From Achatina immaculata (lineage: Eukaryota; Mollusca; Gastropoda; Stylommatophora; Achatinidae), in NCBI GenBank assembly GCA_009760885.1, contig CM019721.1, positions 22,709,990 to 22,773,989 of the forward strand: 64,000 bases of DNA, given 5' to 3'. Under the pieces are notes generated by a model, which had not been told where the DNA came from, searched no databases, and worked only from the letters and a program-made list of their open reading frames with translations. Of the stretch, positions 26,727 through 38,215 are shown in pieces. Numbering within the stretch: the first letter of the stretch is position 1; every line of letters starts with the position of its first letter. Made by a program: the position numbers and the translations under genes.

Positions 26727-27283
26727 TAAGATGGCCGGGCATGATGCTAGGAAATCATCCCCTTTGTGCCACTTGGCCAGTAAGATGGTCAGGCATGATG
26801 CTAGGAAATCATCCCCTTTGTGCCAGCTGGTCAGTAAGATGGTCAGGCATGATGCTAGGAAATCATCCCCTTTGTGCCAGCTGGTCAGTAAGATGGTCGG
26901 GCATGATGCTAGGAAATCATCCCCTTTGTGCCAGCTGGTCAGTAAGATGGTCAGGCATGCATGATGCTAGGAAATCATCCTCTTTGTGTCAGCTGGTCAG
27001 TAAGATGGTCAGGCATGATGCTAGGAAATCATCCTCTTTGTGCCACCTGGTCAGTAAAATGGTCAGGCATGCATGATGCTAGGAAATCATCCCCTTTGTG
27101 TCAGCTGGTCAGTAAGATGGTCAGGCATGCATGATGCTAGGAAATCATCCTCTTTGTGTCAGCTGGTCAGTAAGATGGTCAGGCATGATGCTAGGAAATC
27201 ATCCTCTTTGTGCCACCTGGTCAGTAAAATGGTCAGGCATGCATGATGCTAGGAAATCATCCTCTCTGTGCCAGCTGGTCAGT
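26727..27283. repeat. 54-bp minisatellite
   Basis: Ten to eleven units of GTAAGATGGTCAGGCATGAT plus GCTAGGAAATCATCC and a CTTTGTG part. Some units carry a 4-bp insertion (GCATGCATG), which shifts the frame. Confidence 0.95.
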
Positions 27284-27529
27284 GTACATAAAGGCATTAA
27301 CACCTTATCTCCTTGGAGCTTCACTGCCATGTCAGGGCCCCTTTCTTATCTTTTATATCAGTGGAACTCACCCTGAAACTTAACAAATATCAGTAAACAA
27401 CATGTCATGTCTCTGTGGTATATACTGTACTGTGTAATGTGACAGGTAAAAAACTTTCAGATATCACACATCAAGTTGTACAGTCACATATCACCCATGT
27501 AAACTGAATTATGCTGCTATAATTTAACA

Positions 27530-27650
27530 AGTTATCAATGCCACCAAATAATGACTACTTTAACAAGTTAATCAGTGCCACTAAATAATGACTATTTTAA
27601 CAAGTTATCAGTGCCACTAAATAATGACTATTTTAACAAATGCCACTAAA
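27530..27650. repeat. 36-bp repeat, three units
   Basis: Units of TTAACAAGTTATCAGTGCCA plus CTAAATAATGACTATT. Confidence 0.85.
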
Positions 27651-27991
27651 TTATAGATATCACATGCTGTACAGAAATGAATAGTCCACAGTATGATTCA
27701 GAAAAGGTCAGACTGTTTAAAACAAAGGTAGTAACAGCTTTAACTAGCACACAACTGTAACACTTCAGTTTACACCTTCATCATATAAAGACATCTAGAG
27801 ATCAAATTGTGAAGATATAAAGACATCTAGAGATCAAGCTGTGAAGATTAATTAGAGTGTCTAAAGTGAAACAACATAAATCTTCGTTATCTGAGCTTAT
27901 AAACACACATTTATTTTTCTGTTTTTTAATAAATAAAGCTGTTTCTATTTTTATTTTAAATAGTTTAATTAACATTTTGTTATCACAACTT

Positions 27992-28100
27992 ATGGATGCA
28001 TCAGCAGCAGGCCATCTTGCCAACAACCGAGAGGCCTACAGGAGTGCTGTTAGGGAGGCAAAGTTCTGCAAGGGACATGCAAATGAATGAATTAATGAAC
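27992..28100 (+). mobile_element. LINE family B tail with 10-bp target-site duplication
   Basis: Only 109 bp of the element's 3' end (AAGHLANNREAYRSAVREAKF ... HANE-stop, AATGAATGAATTAATGA tail), flanked by ATCACAACTT at 27982-27991 and 28101-28110. An extremely 5'-truncated insertion. Confidence 0.9.
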
Positions 28101-28464
28101 ATCACAACTTTACTCAGTAGTTTTGTGTATATTTATATAGTTAGCTTTATTTACTTAAGCCCCAAAACTATTCATGGTTCAGAAAAGGGTATACTGAGCT
28201 CTGTGTTCTCATATACAGATAGGTAGGATTAATGCTATGCTCTTTTGGCCAGGAATGCAAGAGTGTGTAATCTGCATTATGGCATCATCTAAATCCATGA
28301 TTCCTTAGTGGAACCGGAAAAAAAAAGTCTGTGTGCCAACTCTTCATATTTTAAGTGTTATAAATGATGAAGAAAACAAAAAGTATATTGGTATAAGCAA
28401 GTCCACATCACAGACTCGGCTGTGGCCAGAATAGCTAACAAATTTTATTTTCACTTTTAAGTTG

Positions 28465-28580
28465 AGTTTGGTTAGTTTGAGGTGACAAAGAGTTAAAGGC
28501 ATTTAACATTTGTTGATATAACCTAGTTTGAGATGACAAAGAGTTAAAGGCATTTAATATTTGTTGATATAACCTACACT
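28465..28580. repeat. Two-copy ~57-bp direct repeat
   Basis: The block AGTTTGAGGTGACAAAGAGT through TTGTTGATATAACCT occurs twice with three differences. Confidence 0.85.
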
Positions 28581-28714
28581 TTAAAGCAGATTACAGGGTA
28601 TCCAAAAAGTGTTTATATATTTTATCTGTTCTGTGTTCACATAATTTTAAAATTCTTTTTTGTGTTGCAACATTCAAAATACCTGCCTTTCTATCTACCT
28701 GTCAGTCTGTCTGT

Positions 28715-28775
28715 CTATCCAGTGCCATGCCAACAGGTGTTGGTGGTCATGCTTTTCAACAATTCTCTACTACAG
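28715..28775 (-). mobile_element. LINE family C 3' end fragment
   Basis: CAGTGCCATGCCAACAGGTG and TTGGTGGTCATGCTTTTC resemble the 3' end at 40515-40560. Confidence 0.45.
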
Positions 28776-28779
28776 GTGT

Positions 28780-29750
28780 TAATTATGAGCTGGACAGGTG
28801 TTCTTTCTCCATGCTGTTTCATCAGTCCACCTGTCACATGCTCTCTTTGTCTACCTCAGTCTCTCTTCCCCTCTATTATCTCTGTTGTTATCAAAATTAC
28901 TGCCAAACCAATAACAAAGCATTATTTTGTTAGAGCAGTGCCAGTTATCTGGTGCAGACTCGCTGATACTGTTAGTGAAAGAGCGTATAATCTTTTCTTG
29001 ACTTCCACAAAAATTCATTACTACCATGCTATTCTGTCAACTATACAAAGATATAGTTCAGCTGAGAAAGACCCGCACATTTCTTTGCCTGGCCCAAGGA
29101 AAAAATGGTGAAAGCTCATGACCCTGCGGATTTGAAAAGTCAAAATTTGACATTTTACATTTTTGCAGTCTCAATTTTTGTAGTGACAATTCACAATTTT
29201 TAATATGCACATTGTAATCTAAATTCATATTTCTTGTGCTTCTTTAAAAATGTTAGTCATTTTCTCTTTCTTTTGATAAAATAATGTGAAGATTCATCAC
29301 TTATTCTTAGCAAAACATGTCACTTTCTTCTGAAAAAAATAACTACCACCCATTTAAAACACTTAAGTTTAAACTGTGAAGATTTCCTCTTAGTGTCTGA
29401 TCTCATGGCAACATTAATTCTACACTTTCCGTCAGAAAGTTTTCTACTAGCAATCAGACTACATTTTACTATGTAAAAAGTAGCTATAATCATTTTATAT
29501 CTCAACACAACATTATTATGATACAAAATAAATAGTTTCCAACACAGTAAAAAGAAACTGTCATAGGAAGAACACAAGGAAACAAAGTTCAATTAAAATT
29601 AATCTTCTCCAAAACTGTCACAAATAAAAAAAATATCTTTGATATATTCAGTGTCATCATATATATGTTATCTTCTCACTGCAGACAAACTTCAAGGAAA
29701 CATTGTAGGCGATGACAATTATTCCTTTGAACACCTTTTTTTAAATAATC
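28780..29750. other. Downstream flank of the ankyrin gene
   Basis: AT-rich sequence with short ORFs only; no feature recognised. No AATAAA close to the stop at 29751 was seen on the minus strand. Confidence 0.4.
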
Positions 29751-30473
29751 TTAATCACTGTTATTCTGATCCAGGTGAGAAGAGAATGTGTTAACCCTAC
29801 CCTCTGATGCTGCACGCTCACAAAACTCTGATCCTGCACGCTCACAGTGACTGCTTCCCTTTGGTCTGCTACCGCTGTTCAAATCAGTGACGGATAAAAT
29901 GTTGTTGTTGCTGCTGTTCACACGTTTCTTATTCTCAGCATTTCTGGCTTTGCTGTGGTGAGGGCAGGTGACGCTGCTGCTGCTGGTGGTGGTGGTGCCA
30001 GGGAATATATTTCCATCGCTGGCGGATGAAGAATCCTGATGAAGAAGGCACGGAGAGCTTGCAAAGGGTTTAGTTGGTGGAACTGTTAAGAAGTGTGACT
30101 TGGCAGTGGATGCAATCCCTGTTGTTGAAGATATTGATGTAGCTGTACCTAGGGTCTTTTCCTTCTGCCAGTGCTGTTGTGCAGGCTGTTGAAATCTGAG
30201 GTATTTATCTACTTTCAGACTCTGAGACTGGTCTTCTTTCAAGTTGGGGGAAGAACGGTGCAGCTGTCGTGTGGTATCACTGACACACAGACTCTGAGGT
30301 TGGTGGTGGTGGTGGCGATGGTCTCTACCACGACTGTCATCTAACAATGCACCACAGCTAATCAACAGACGGACACTGTCTTTATTTGCTTGCTTGGCGT
30401 AGAACAAGGATGTGTTCCCATCAGAGTCCCTTGCATTCACATCAGCTCCATGATGAAGAAGATAGTCCAGTAC
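29751..30473 (-). CDS. Ankyrin gene last exon
   Basis: Acceptor TTCACATAG precedes 30473. It starts VLDYLLHHGADVNARDSDG, completing an ankyrin repeat, then NTSLFYAKQANKDSVRLLI, then a His-rich run (DHRHHHHQPQ) and a long Ser/Thr/Asn-rich tail to TAA at 29751. In total 240 residues are encoded. Confidence 0.88.
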   Translation of the reverse strand, partial: VLDYLLHHGADVNARDSDGNTSLFYAKQANKDSVRLLISCGALLDDSRGRDHRHHHHQPQSLCVSDTTRQLHRSSPNLKEDQSQSLKVDKYLRFQQPAQQHWQKEKTLGTATSISSTTGIASTAKSHFLTVPPTKPFASSPCLLHQDSSSASDGNIFPGTTTTSSSSVTCPHHSKARNAENKKRVNSSNNNILSVTDLNSGSRPKGSSHCERAGSEFCERAASEGRVNTFSSHLDQNNSD

Positions 30474-33400
30474 CTATGTGAAGAAAAAAAAATGGCATAA
30501 ATAAATTCCCAGATCTGGATCCTTAAATAAATGCCCAGATCTGAATCCTTAAATAAATGCCCAGTTCTGGATCCTTAAATAAATGCCCAGATCTGAATCC
30601 TTAAATAAATGCCCAGTTCTGGATCCTTAAATAAATGCCTAGATCTGAATCCTTAAATAAATGCCCAGATCTGGATCCTTAAATAAATGCCCAGATCTGG
30701 ATCCTTAAATAAATGCCCAGATCTGAATCCTTAAATAAATGCCCAGATCTGGGTCCTGAAATAAATGCCCAGATCTGTATCTTTTAATACGTGCCTAGAT
30801 CTGTATCTTTTAAGATTTCGGTAATTCAGATGTGTAAATAAACAGTTTAAACAGTCTGAAATAAAAGACTATTAATGTCAGTTATATTTATCTATGACAA
30901 CATAATAATTTGATGTTATGTTTAATGCATGATATACTATTCAGCTCATCAGAAACTGGACCTTTAAGTGAAAATGTCAGAAAGCATAATAAATGCAGCA
31001 GAAATGTGGATCTACAGGAAAGCAGATCATATATGACAGAAAATGAAAGGAAGAAATGTACAAGTATTAGAACAACTACATGCGGAATGTGAAATTCTCG
31101 AAAAATTAAAGGATCAAGAAAATAAAATAATTTGGCGCCACCAAAAGATATAATATTATGCTCAAGACCATTCTAGAAGCAACGGTGAAAGGAAAAAGAG
31201 CGAGAGATAGACAGAGACATAGATGGGAAGATAACTTATGAGAGTAGACAGGGCACAGCCTGGCTGAATGGCACCATCAAGGCAAGGGAGTGAGGGAACT
31301 GGAGACTCATTCATACTGATGATGATGATTGTTTTAAAACTGATATTTGTTTGTACCTGTACTAACAGACACATAACAAATCTATTTTTCTGTTTTACAA
31401 TATTTCTATTCTTCAGTTTCTCATTCATTTCCTAACACTGATGCCAGGTACTGTTTTCTAGCTGGGTTGATGTGAATCTGTCACTGATAGGTGAAAATCT
31501 GGGTAACTGCCTTTGGGTGGTAACCACTCAAATAGTTTCTTTTTTTTTTTTTTTCAGAATCAAGAAAAGTACCTCAAGAAGCCAACCACGTGACTGGGTT
31601 TTCTTGTAGTCTTGTCTTGGCTTCGTAAAATTCATCACACTGCTTTTGTAAAATTCAGTACTTGTTGTCTTTTAGCAAACAGTTTACTGCTAACTGTGTG
31701 ATAGTATGTTAAAGACCATCAGAGCCTGAGACAAAGAACCTGGCAAAGATTAAAGTCATCAAGACTTTAAACAAATAACTGGATAAAAACTTTCAGGATC
31801 TGAGACGAACTAGACAAAGACCTTTAGAACTTGAGACAAAGAACTGGACAATGACCTTCTGAACTTGAGACAAAGAACTGTATAAAGACATGCAGAACTT
31901 TGGACAAAGATCTTTAATAAAGACCTTCAGTATCTGAAACAAAGAAATAAATGACTCTTGTCAGGAATGTGGAAAAACAATGGGTGCTGATAGACCCAGT
32001 GAACCATGGCAAGATTTATGATGAAAGTGTGTGTTTGTTGGTCCATGGGGATGGGTGCTGATAGACCCAGTGAACCATGGTAAGATTTATGATGAAAGTG
32101 TGTGTTTGTTGGTCCATGGGGATGGGTGCTGATAGACCCAGTGAACCATGGCAAGATTTATGATGAAAGTGTGTGTTTGTTGGTCCATGGGGATGGGTGC
32201 TGATAGACCCAGTGAACCATGGCAAGATTTATGATGAAAGTGTGTGTTTGTTGGTCCATGGGGATGGGTGCTGATAGACCCAGTGAACCATGGTAAGATT
32301 TATGATGAAAGTGTGTGTTTGTTGGTCCATGGGGATGGGTGCTGATAGACCCAGTGAACCATGGCAAGATTTATGATGAAAGTGTGTGTTTGTTGGTCCA
32401 TGGGGATGGGTGCTGATAGACCCAGTGAACCATGGCAAGATTTATGATGAAAGTGTGTGTTTGTTGGTCCATGGGGATGGGTGCTGATAGACCCAGTGAA
32501 CCATGGCAAGATTTATGATGAAAGTGTGTGTTTGTTGGTCCATGGGGATGGGTGCTGATAGACCCAGTGAACCATGGCAAGATTTATGATGAAAGTGTGT
32601 GTTTGTTGGTCCATGGGGATGGGTGCTGATAGACCCAGTGAACCATGGCAAGATTTATGATGAAAGTGTGTGTTTGTTGGTCCATGGGGATGGGTGCTGA
32701 TAGACCCAGTGAACCATGGTAAGATTTATGATGAAAGTGTGTGTGTGTGCACTGGTCCATGGGGATAGGTGCTGATAGACCCAGTGAACCATGGTAAGAT
32801 TTATGATGAAAGTGTGTGTGTGTGCACTGGTCCATGGGCATGGGTGCTGATAGACCCAGTGAACCATGGTAAGATTTATAATGAAAGTGTGTGTGTGTTG
32901 TTGGTCCATGGGCAGCAAAGAAGAGCAAAACCAGGGCTGTGGATTAAGCAGGATGACAGAGGCGACAGGTGTAAGTTGTACATCTTGTCTTCTCTTATCA
33001 TCATCCCATTTAGTAAGAACATATTTTGTTTTATATTTGGATAAAATGAAGATCACAGGAACTGTTTTAGCTTTTGATGGCTAGACCTTGTGATCTTTGA
33101 AATGTTATGAGGACTTATAGCTGCAAAAATTACTTTCTCATCATCATCATCATCATCATCATCAGAATTATCATATTTGTCATCATCATCATCATGTGTG
33201 CACTTTGAAAGTTTGTTACAAGTGAATGCTAAACAACTTACATCTTGTTCTGAATAAAATGTCTGGACAAACTCTCTCATGTCCACAGTGATGAATTACC
33301 CACCTCCTAGCCCCCCCCCCCCCAATGCACAAACTATGGGCCCATGGCCCCCTTCAAGTAGAAAATCACTGCTGTCTCTATCCTTGTAAACATCATATAC

Positions 33401-36400
33401 TGATGTTTATCATGGGGAAAAATCATTGCTGTCTCTATCCTTGTAAACATCATATACTGATGTTTATCATGGGGAAAAATCATTGCTGTCTCTATCCTTG
33501 TAAACATCATATACTGATGTTTATCATGGGGAAAAATCATTGCTGTCTCTATCCTTGTAAACATCATATACTGATGTTTATCATGGGGAAAAATCATTGC
33601 TGTCTCTATCCTTGTAAACATCATATACTGATGTTTATCATAGTAGAAAACCACTGCTGTCTCCATCCTTGTAAACACCATATACTGATGTTTATCATGG
33701 TTGAAAATCATTGCTGTCTCTATCCTTGTAAACATCATATACTGATGTTTATCATAGTAGAAAACCATTGCTGTCTCCATCCTTGTAAACACCATATACT
33801 GATGTTTATCATGGTTGAAAATCATTGCTGTCTCTATACTTCATTCTTTAATTGTTTTACTTTTAGAAGAGCGATAGATGTCCTCCTTTTAATTTCCCTC
33901 ATTGTATCTCCATTAATAGTTAGTAGTGATCCAAGATATTCAAAACTCTCCACCTCGTCCAGTTTTTCCTCATCGATATATATTTCAGCTGCCTTATTTG
34001 TTTTGTCAGTTGTCATCAATTTACTTTTTTTCCCATTAAGATAGAGGTTTTGCTCTTCACTGTTCTTATGGACTGACATTATTTTTATACTTTTGATTAT
34101 AAAAAAGACCACTCCCCTCCCCCACTTTAGTCGCACATTTATGTAAAACATCACCATCAGATTATAAACAGATGAAATTATGTGCATTCAAATTTGCAAA
34201 GTCTCAAACTCTAAGACAAAGCACCTTCTTGTCCATTCTGTTTGCTGCAATGTGCAGCAGAGTGCACTCCCCTGGGAGACCTTCTGGCTGACCCATTCTA
34301 CAGTTTACTGGGATGCCTGCCTGGAGCATTGTCTTGAGCAGCTTTTTAGATCCCCTGAGGGCGCAAGCATGTACAGGTGTCCAGCCATCCACGTCACAGG
34401 TGAGCACTGTACAAGCCATCTCCTTGTTCATCTTTACCAGTTGTTTAACCTGTGTGGGAAACCAATATTTCAACATGGTGTTGTTATTATTTTTCTAGAA
34501 GTGCAAAGGAGGTGTAAAGCAGAACTCTTCCATGAGCAGCCACACTAGTTTTTAAACACCAAAAACATAGTTTAACCCAAGGTTGCTCAATTTGGTCAGT
34601 CCACATGCCTCAAAATGTCCAATTTGGGCAGTCTTGGGTGGTACCTTAGTCCACATGTACACAGTGATACCAGTAATGGTCCGAGGTACCTTAGTCCACA
34701 TTTACACAGTGATACCAGTAATGGTCTGAGGTACCTTAGTCCATATGTACACAGTGATACCAGTAGTGGTCTGAGGTACCTTAGTCCACATGTACACAGT
34801 GATACCAGTAACGGTATGAGCTGCCTTAGTCCACATGTACACAGTGATACCAGTAATGGTCTGAGGTACCTTAGTCCACATGTACACAGTGATATCAGTA
34901 ATTGCTAATATTTTAGAGCAATGATTATAACAATATGTGATTGTTAATTATTACTTTTATTGAGGAGGAATATGTTCTTTATCTTCTCTGTAGGTTATTA
35001 TTGCATTCCTAATTCTTCCTGTTTGCTTCAACATTTCAGGATGTCACTGCACTCAGTGTAATACATGGTTCATCGCACGACCGAACTCTTAATACACACA
35101 AAGTCATAACAAAACTTTATATGGTTCGTTCTTGAGTCAAAAGTATATAGTTCTCTTTAATATTCATCAATCGAAGGTCACAGGTTTTGGATTAAAGCAA
35201 CCAAATGCATTTTTCACAGCTTTCCAAAAAATATCAAACTTGCATTTCACACACTGTAGTACTAAAGTCACTTTCTATCTCGTGGTAATTCCTCTGTCTG
35301 CTCTAAAACTACTTCTCGTTCTAAAAGTTCCGTCTTCCTAACCTCTTCCTACTAGTCTCTCTGTGTCTCTGTCTGTCTCTTCGCGTCCCGTTTTCTTAAT
35401 TTTACTGGCCCTCGGTCATTCTGCACTGTCATTCGATAATCAGTAACACATAATAATTAGTGTATAAGTATATAACTATACACGAAGCACTGCAGTAAAG
35501 CTGTGATACCAAAATATATGAACTAGGAACAATGTAGGAACAGCTTTATTACTTAACAACTACAAAGTTGTGACGTTTCGGCATGAGTCTTAATCGTAAA
35601 AAAAAAAAACATACAGGACGAAGAAATAGAGATGGAGGTAAAGTATAGATTCACATGAATACTATTAAAAAGAGAAAATAAAAAAAATTAAAAATTAAAT
35701 AGAGTACTTAGTTTTTGTAAAATGTAAGGTGTGACTTGTCCGGCAGTGTGTGTCAGGAATGGATTTAGTAGAACGTGGAGACTGTTTAAATAAAGACCTG
35801 TGACATGTGGTCGGTGGGTTGTAAGTGGGGGTGGTGGATGGGGAACCGGGGAGGGGAGAGAGAGTGATACAATACTGACCTAGCAAGGAGAAGTTGAAAC
35901 AGATGATTGGGGAAGGGGGTTGCAGAGTGATGCTGTGAGGAAGTTTGAAAAATAAGAAGGGGTGGAGCTTAGTGGAGAGGTACTATAATGATTGAAGAGA
36001 ATGTTAAGTGTAGCTAAACAGCGAGTTTAACCCATGTGGTTCCAGCGTCCCATAATTTTGAATGCAGCGGTTCTCAAGCGCCAGGCGGCTTGTGTTATTT
36101 GCGTGACATTGTTTAATGGTATCATAGCTTTACCGCAGTGCTTCGTGTATAGTTATATACTTATACTCTAATTATTGTGTATCATTAGATGCTCGTCCAT
36201 TAGTTCTTGGTATGTGCCTCAATCGCTTCCCGAGGCATCCATTTCTAGTTGAATGAATTGTCTAGCACGTCCACCCACTTGTCAATGTCCAGAGTGATAG
36301 TCTGTCACTGAGGATCTTGGAATCGTTTTTCTGATACCGTGGGAGCTTTTTTCTCCCACATTTTCCATCTCGATTGCTAATAGTAACAACAATCATAATA

Positions 36401-36642
36401 ATAGTAATAATAATGCAATACTCATAACTTACAAGGTACAATGCTACATAATTCCACAAACTTGTCGAACACAGGGAAATTAACTCGGCACCACGTACCT
36501 GCTGGAGGGCCTTCTTCTTGTCTTTCCTGAGAAGGCCCATGATCCCCATGGCCGCTCGCCTGACCTCGTTATGTGGCCTGTCTGACCTCGTTAGCCGGGC
36601 TGTGTCTTCCTTACTTGTTTGATTATCTTCCCCTGATTTCAT
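29751..36642 (-). CDS. Ankyrin-repeat protein, three exons, not further identified
   Basis: Exons 36499-36655 (CDS from 36642), 34225-34449 and 29751-30473 join in phase 0 at both junctions to give 363 codons. Seen: a basic N-terminal part; three ankyrin repeats, the clearest being GWTPVHACALRGSKKLLKTM, CTLLHIAANRMDKKVLDYLL and GNTSLFYAKQANKDSVRLLI; then about 190 residues rich in Ser, Thr, His and Gln that look disordered. Exon 2/3 joining rebuilds one ankyrin repeat exactly, which supports the model. Ankyrin repeats mediate protein binding; no catalytic domain is visible. The frame stays open upstream of the ATG to the exon edge, so an earlier coding exon is possible. The introns hold several minisatellites, two LINE fragments and a Penelope fragment. 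I do not recognise the orthologue. Confidence 0.82.
30497..30812. repeat. 26-bp minisatellite in the ankyrin gene's last intron
   Basis: About twelve units of CCTTAAATAAATGCCCAGAT plus CTGGAT or CTGAAT. It begins within ~25 bp of the splice acceptor of the last exon. Confidence 0.95.
31130..31335 (+). mobile_element. LINE family E 3' fragment with (TGA)n tail
   Basis: Reads MLKTILEATVKGKRARDRQR then HRWEDNL, stops, TGHSLAEW and a decayed end, finishing with ACTGATGATGATGAT. The GKRxRxRxRxRWEDN..SLAE pattern is typical of non-LTR retrotransposon C-termini. Confidence 0.7.
31715..31945. repeat. Degenerate ~34-bp repeat
   Basis: About six diverged units of AAGACCTTCAGAACTTGAGA-like plus CAAAGAACTGGA. 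Confidence 0.75.
31978..32915. repeat. 71-bp minisatellite, about 13 units
   Basis: Nearly identical units with GGTGCTGATAGACCCAGTGA and TTTATGATGAAAGTGTGTG. The period is 71, so the reading frame rotates and each minus-strand ORF is a 69-codon shadow. The last three units carry a TG-expansion variant. Confidence 0.97.
33135..33197. repeat. (CAT)n microsatellite
   Basis: Two CAT/ATC runs split by a short spacer. Confidence 0.9.
33356..33836. repeat. 57-bp minisatellite abutting a LINE fragment
   Basis: Eight to nine units with TGCTGTCTCTATCCTTGTAA and CATATACTGATGTTTATCAT. Two sub-types alternate at the right end. The array stops inside a unit where the LINE fragment begins. Confidence 0.95.
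33837..34080 (-). mobile_element. LINE family B internal fragment
   Basis: The minus strand is open and reads NSEEQNLYLNGKKSKLM, EIYIDEEKLDEVESFEYLGS and MREIKRRTSIALLKVKQL. This is the connection region just after the polymerase domain in family B, the same region as the start of 37540-38215. It lies in the ankyrin gene's last intron. Confidence 0.82.
34225..34449 (-). CDS. Ankyrin gene middle exon
   Basis: A 225-nt exon (75 codons, phase 0 to 0) between acceptor CACACAG and donor GTGCTT. It encodes one full ankyrin repeat (DGWTPVHACALRGSKKLL) and the first half of the next (ECTLLHIAANRMDKK). Confidence 0.85.
34640..34905. repeat. 45-bp minisatellite in ankyrin gene intron
   Basis: Six units of ACCTTAGTCCACATGTACAC plus AGTGATACCAGTAATGG. 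Confidence 0.93.
35445..35510. repeat. Left arm of a 66-bp inverted repeat
   Basis: Contains GTATAAGTATATAACTATAC and ACGAAGCACTGC. Its reverse complement lies at 36118-36183 with only a few differences. The arms enclose a Penelope fragment exactly. Confidence 0.9.
35511..36117 (-). mobile_element. Penelope-like element 3' fragment between inverted repeats
   Basis: About 600 bp similar to 16022-16620: AACAGCTTTATTACTTAACA, a GAAACGTCACAAC block (minus strand), and a decayed SPLPGSPSTTPTYNPPTT frame. In element sense it begins at the point corresponding to CCATCAAACAATGTC and lacks the GIY-YIG part. Confidence 0.8.
36118..36183. repeat. Right arm of the 66-bp inverted repeat
   Basis: GGTATCATAGCTTTACCGCA onward, the reverse complement of 35445-35510. 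Confidence 0.9.
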
Positions 36643-36655
36643 GGCCGCTGACTTC
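36499..36655 (-). CDS. Ankyrin gene exon with likely start codon
   Basis: Acceptor TTTGTTTGCAG precedes 36655 and donor GTACGTGG follows 36499. The ATG at 36642 opens 48 codons (MKSGEDNQTSKEDTAR...KKKALQQ), ending in phase 0. The 13 nt before the ATG are also open, so the true start may lie in an upstream exon that was not found. Confidence 0.7.
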
Positions 36656-37020
36656 CTGCAAACAAAATTACGGCTGATAAATTTACTGATGTAATCTCAG
36701 GTATTAAGATTTTTGTTTTGCAGATAGTGTTGCTGAGTAAATAAGATGGATGGATGGATGGATAAAAAAGAGGTGTGACTTTTCTGCTGGTCCTGTGGGG
36801 CTGGCTTCGTTACGCCCGGGGCATGACCACCCGTGTTCGACCTTTGACATCAGGATGTCCTTCCACGTCTTCAGATAGATGACTCCAGTGTTTTCAGATA
36901 TATGACTCCAGTGTCTTCAGATAGATGACTCCAGCAGTGTTTTCAGATAGATGACTCCAGTGTTTTGTTGATTGTGTGTTTCATGCGATCTAGCATTTAG
37001 TTGAGATTTGCAAACACTGC
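36656..37020. other. Upstream of the ankyrin gene
   Basis: A (GGAT)n run near 36745-36765 and a three-copy TTCAGATAGATGACTCCAG repeat at about 36870-36962. No promoter element could be placed. Confidence 0.5.
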
Positions 37021-37026
37021 ATTTGG

Positions 37027-37091
37027 ACGGACGGATGGATGGATGGATGGATGGATGGACGGACGGACGGATGGATGGATGGATGGATGGA
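37027..37091. repeat. (GGAT/GGAC)n microsatellite
   Basis: Tetranucleotide tract of GGAT and GGAC units. Confidence 0.92.
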
Positions 37092-37438
37092 AAACGGTTC
37101 ATTAAGTAACAGCGCGAAATAACACCATTTTTTGTGTGAATAGAAATAAAAATGAAAATTTCATTCATTCACGTCACAACAGCTACTCCGTACAACAATT
37201 TCGTACAAGAAGAACAAACTGTTTAAATGTCCGGTATATTGTGGTTTATCTTGACAAATGCTTTGATTCAGCTGACAAGGACTCTGCAAAATGCAAACAG
37301 CTCAAACATTTATAAACATATTTATACGGAACAGATAATATGTTCACCTGAATAATCAATAGCAAGCGTCTATAGCAACAAGCGAACTTTCCGTTCAGCT
37401 CTTGTTGTTAGCAGTGCTGCCACGTTATTTTGCACGGT

Positions 37439-37551
37439 CAAAACAGTGAAGAGTGAAAACAGTGAAGAGTGAATACAGTGAAGAGTGAAAACAGTGAAGA
37501 GTGAAAACAATGAAGAGTGAAAACAATGAAGAGTGAAAACAGTGAAGAGCA
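37439..37551. repeat. 16-bp minisatellite grown from LINE sequence
   Basis: Seven units of AGTGAAGAGTGAAAAC. The final unit merges with AACAGTGAAGAGCAATACC, the genuine start of the family B fragment that follows (the same AACAGTGAAGAGCAA is in the 33837-34080 copy). Confidence 0.88.
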
Positions 37552-38215
37552 ATACCTTTATCTTAATGCAAAGGAAACCACATTGATAACAGCTGACAAA
37601 ACATACAAGGCAGTTAAAATATAAATCAATGAGGAAAAATTGGAAGAGTTGGAGAGTTTTGAATATCTTGGATCATTACTAACTAATGGACATACAATGA
37701 GGGAAATTAAAAGGAGGACATCTATCGCTCTCCAAAAAGTAAAACAAAATAATCTGTGGAGAGGAACAGAGAGATCTACAAAAATAAGATTTTTAAGGGC
37801 ATGCATCTTTCCCATCGCAACATATGACTGTAAAACCTGGACATTTAACAAAACAGCTGAGAAACACATAAATGCCTTTTAATGTAAATGCTACAGAAGA
37901 GTCCTTCAAATATCATGGACACATACAAGAACAAATGAAGAAGGTTGGCTAGTAAGGAAGATTAAAGAGAGAAAACTTCAATATTTTGGACATATTAAAC
38001 GTCATGATAATTTAGAGAAGACAGTCTTGGAAGGGTACATAATGGGGAAAAGAAAGATAGGGAGACCAAGGCTAAGATGGCTGCAAGACATCGTTGATGA
38101 TCTGCAAAAGGACGCATCAGCAGCAGGCCATCTTGCTCACAACCGAGAGGCCTACAGGAGAGTTGTTAGGGAGGCAAAGTTCCTCAAGGAACATACACAT
38201 GACCTACTCACTGTA
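37540..38215 (+). mobile_element. LINE family B fragment, longest copy
   Basis: Covers the region after the polymerase domain to the 3' end: FEYLGSLLTNGHTMREIKRR, IATYDCKTWTFNKTAEKHIN, a stop in place of Glu after INAF, then KERKLQYFGHIKRHDNLEKT and LRWLQDIVDDLQKDASAAGH. An in-frame stop and a deletion after RTN show that it is dead. Confidence 0.9.

Noticed and set aside
33325..34044. 239-codon plus-strand ORF
   Set aside because: 57-bp array run-on into antisense LINE sequence.
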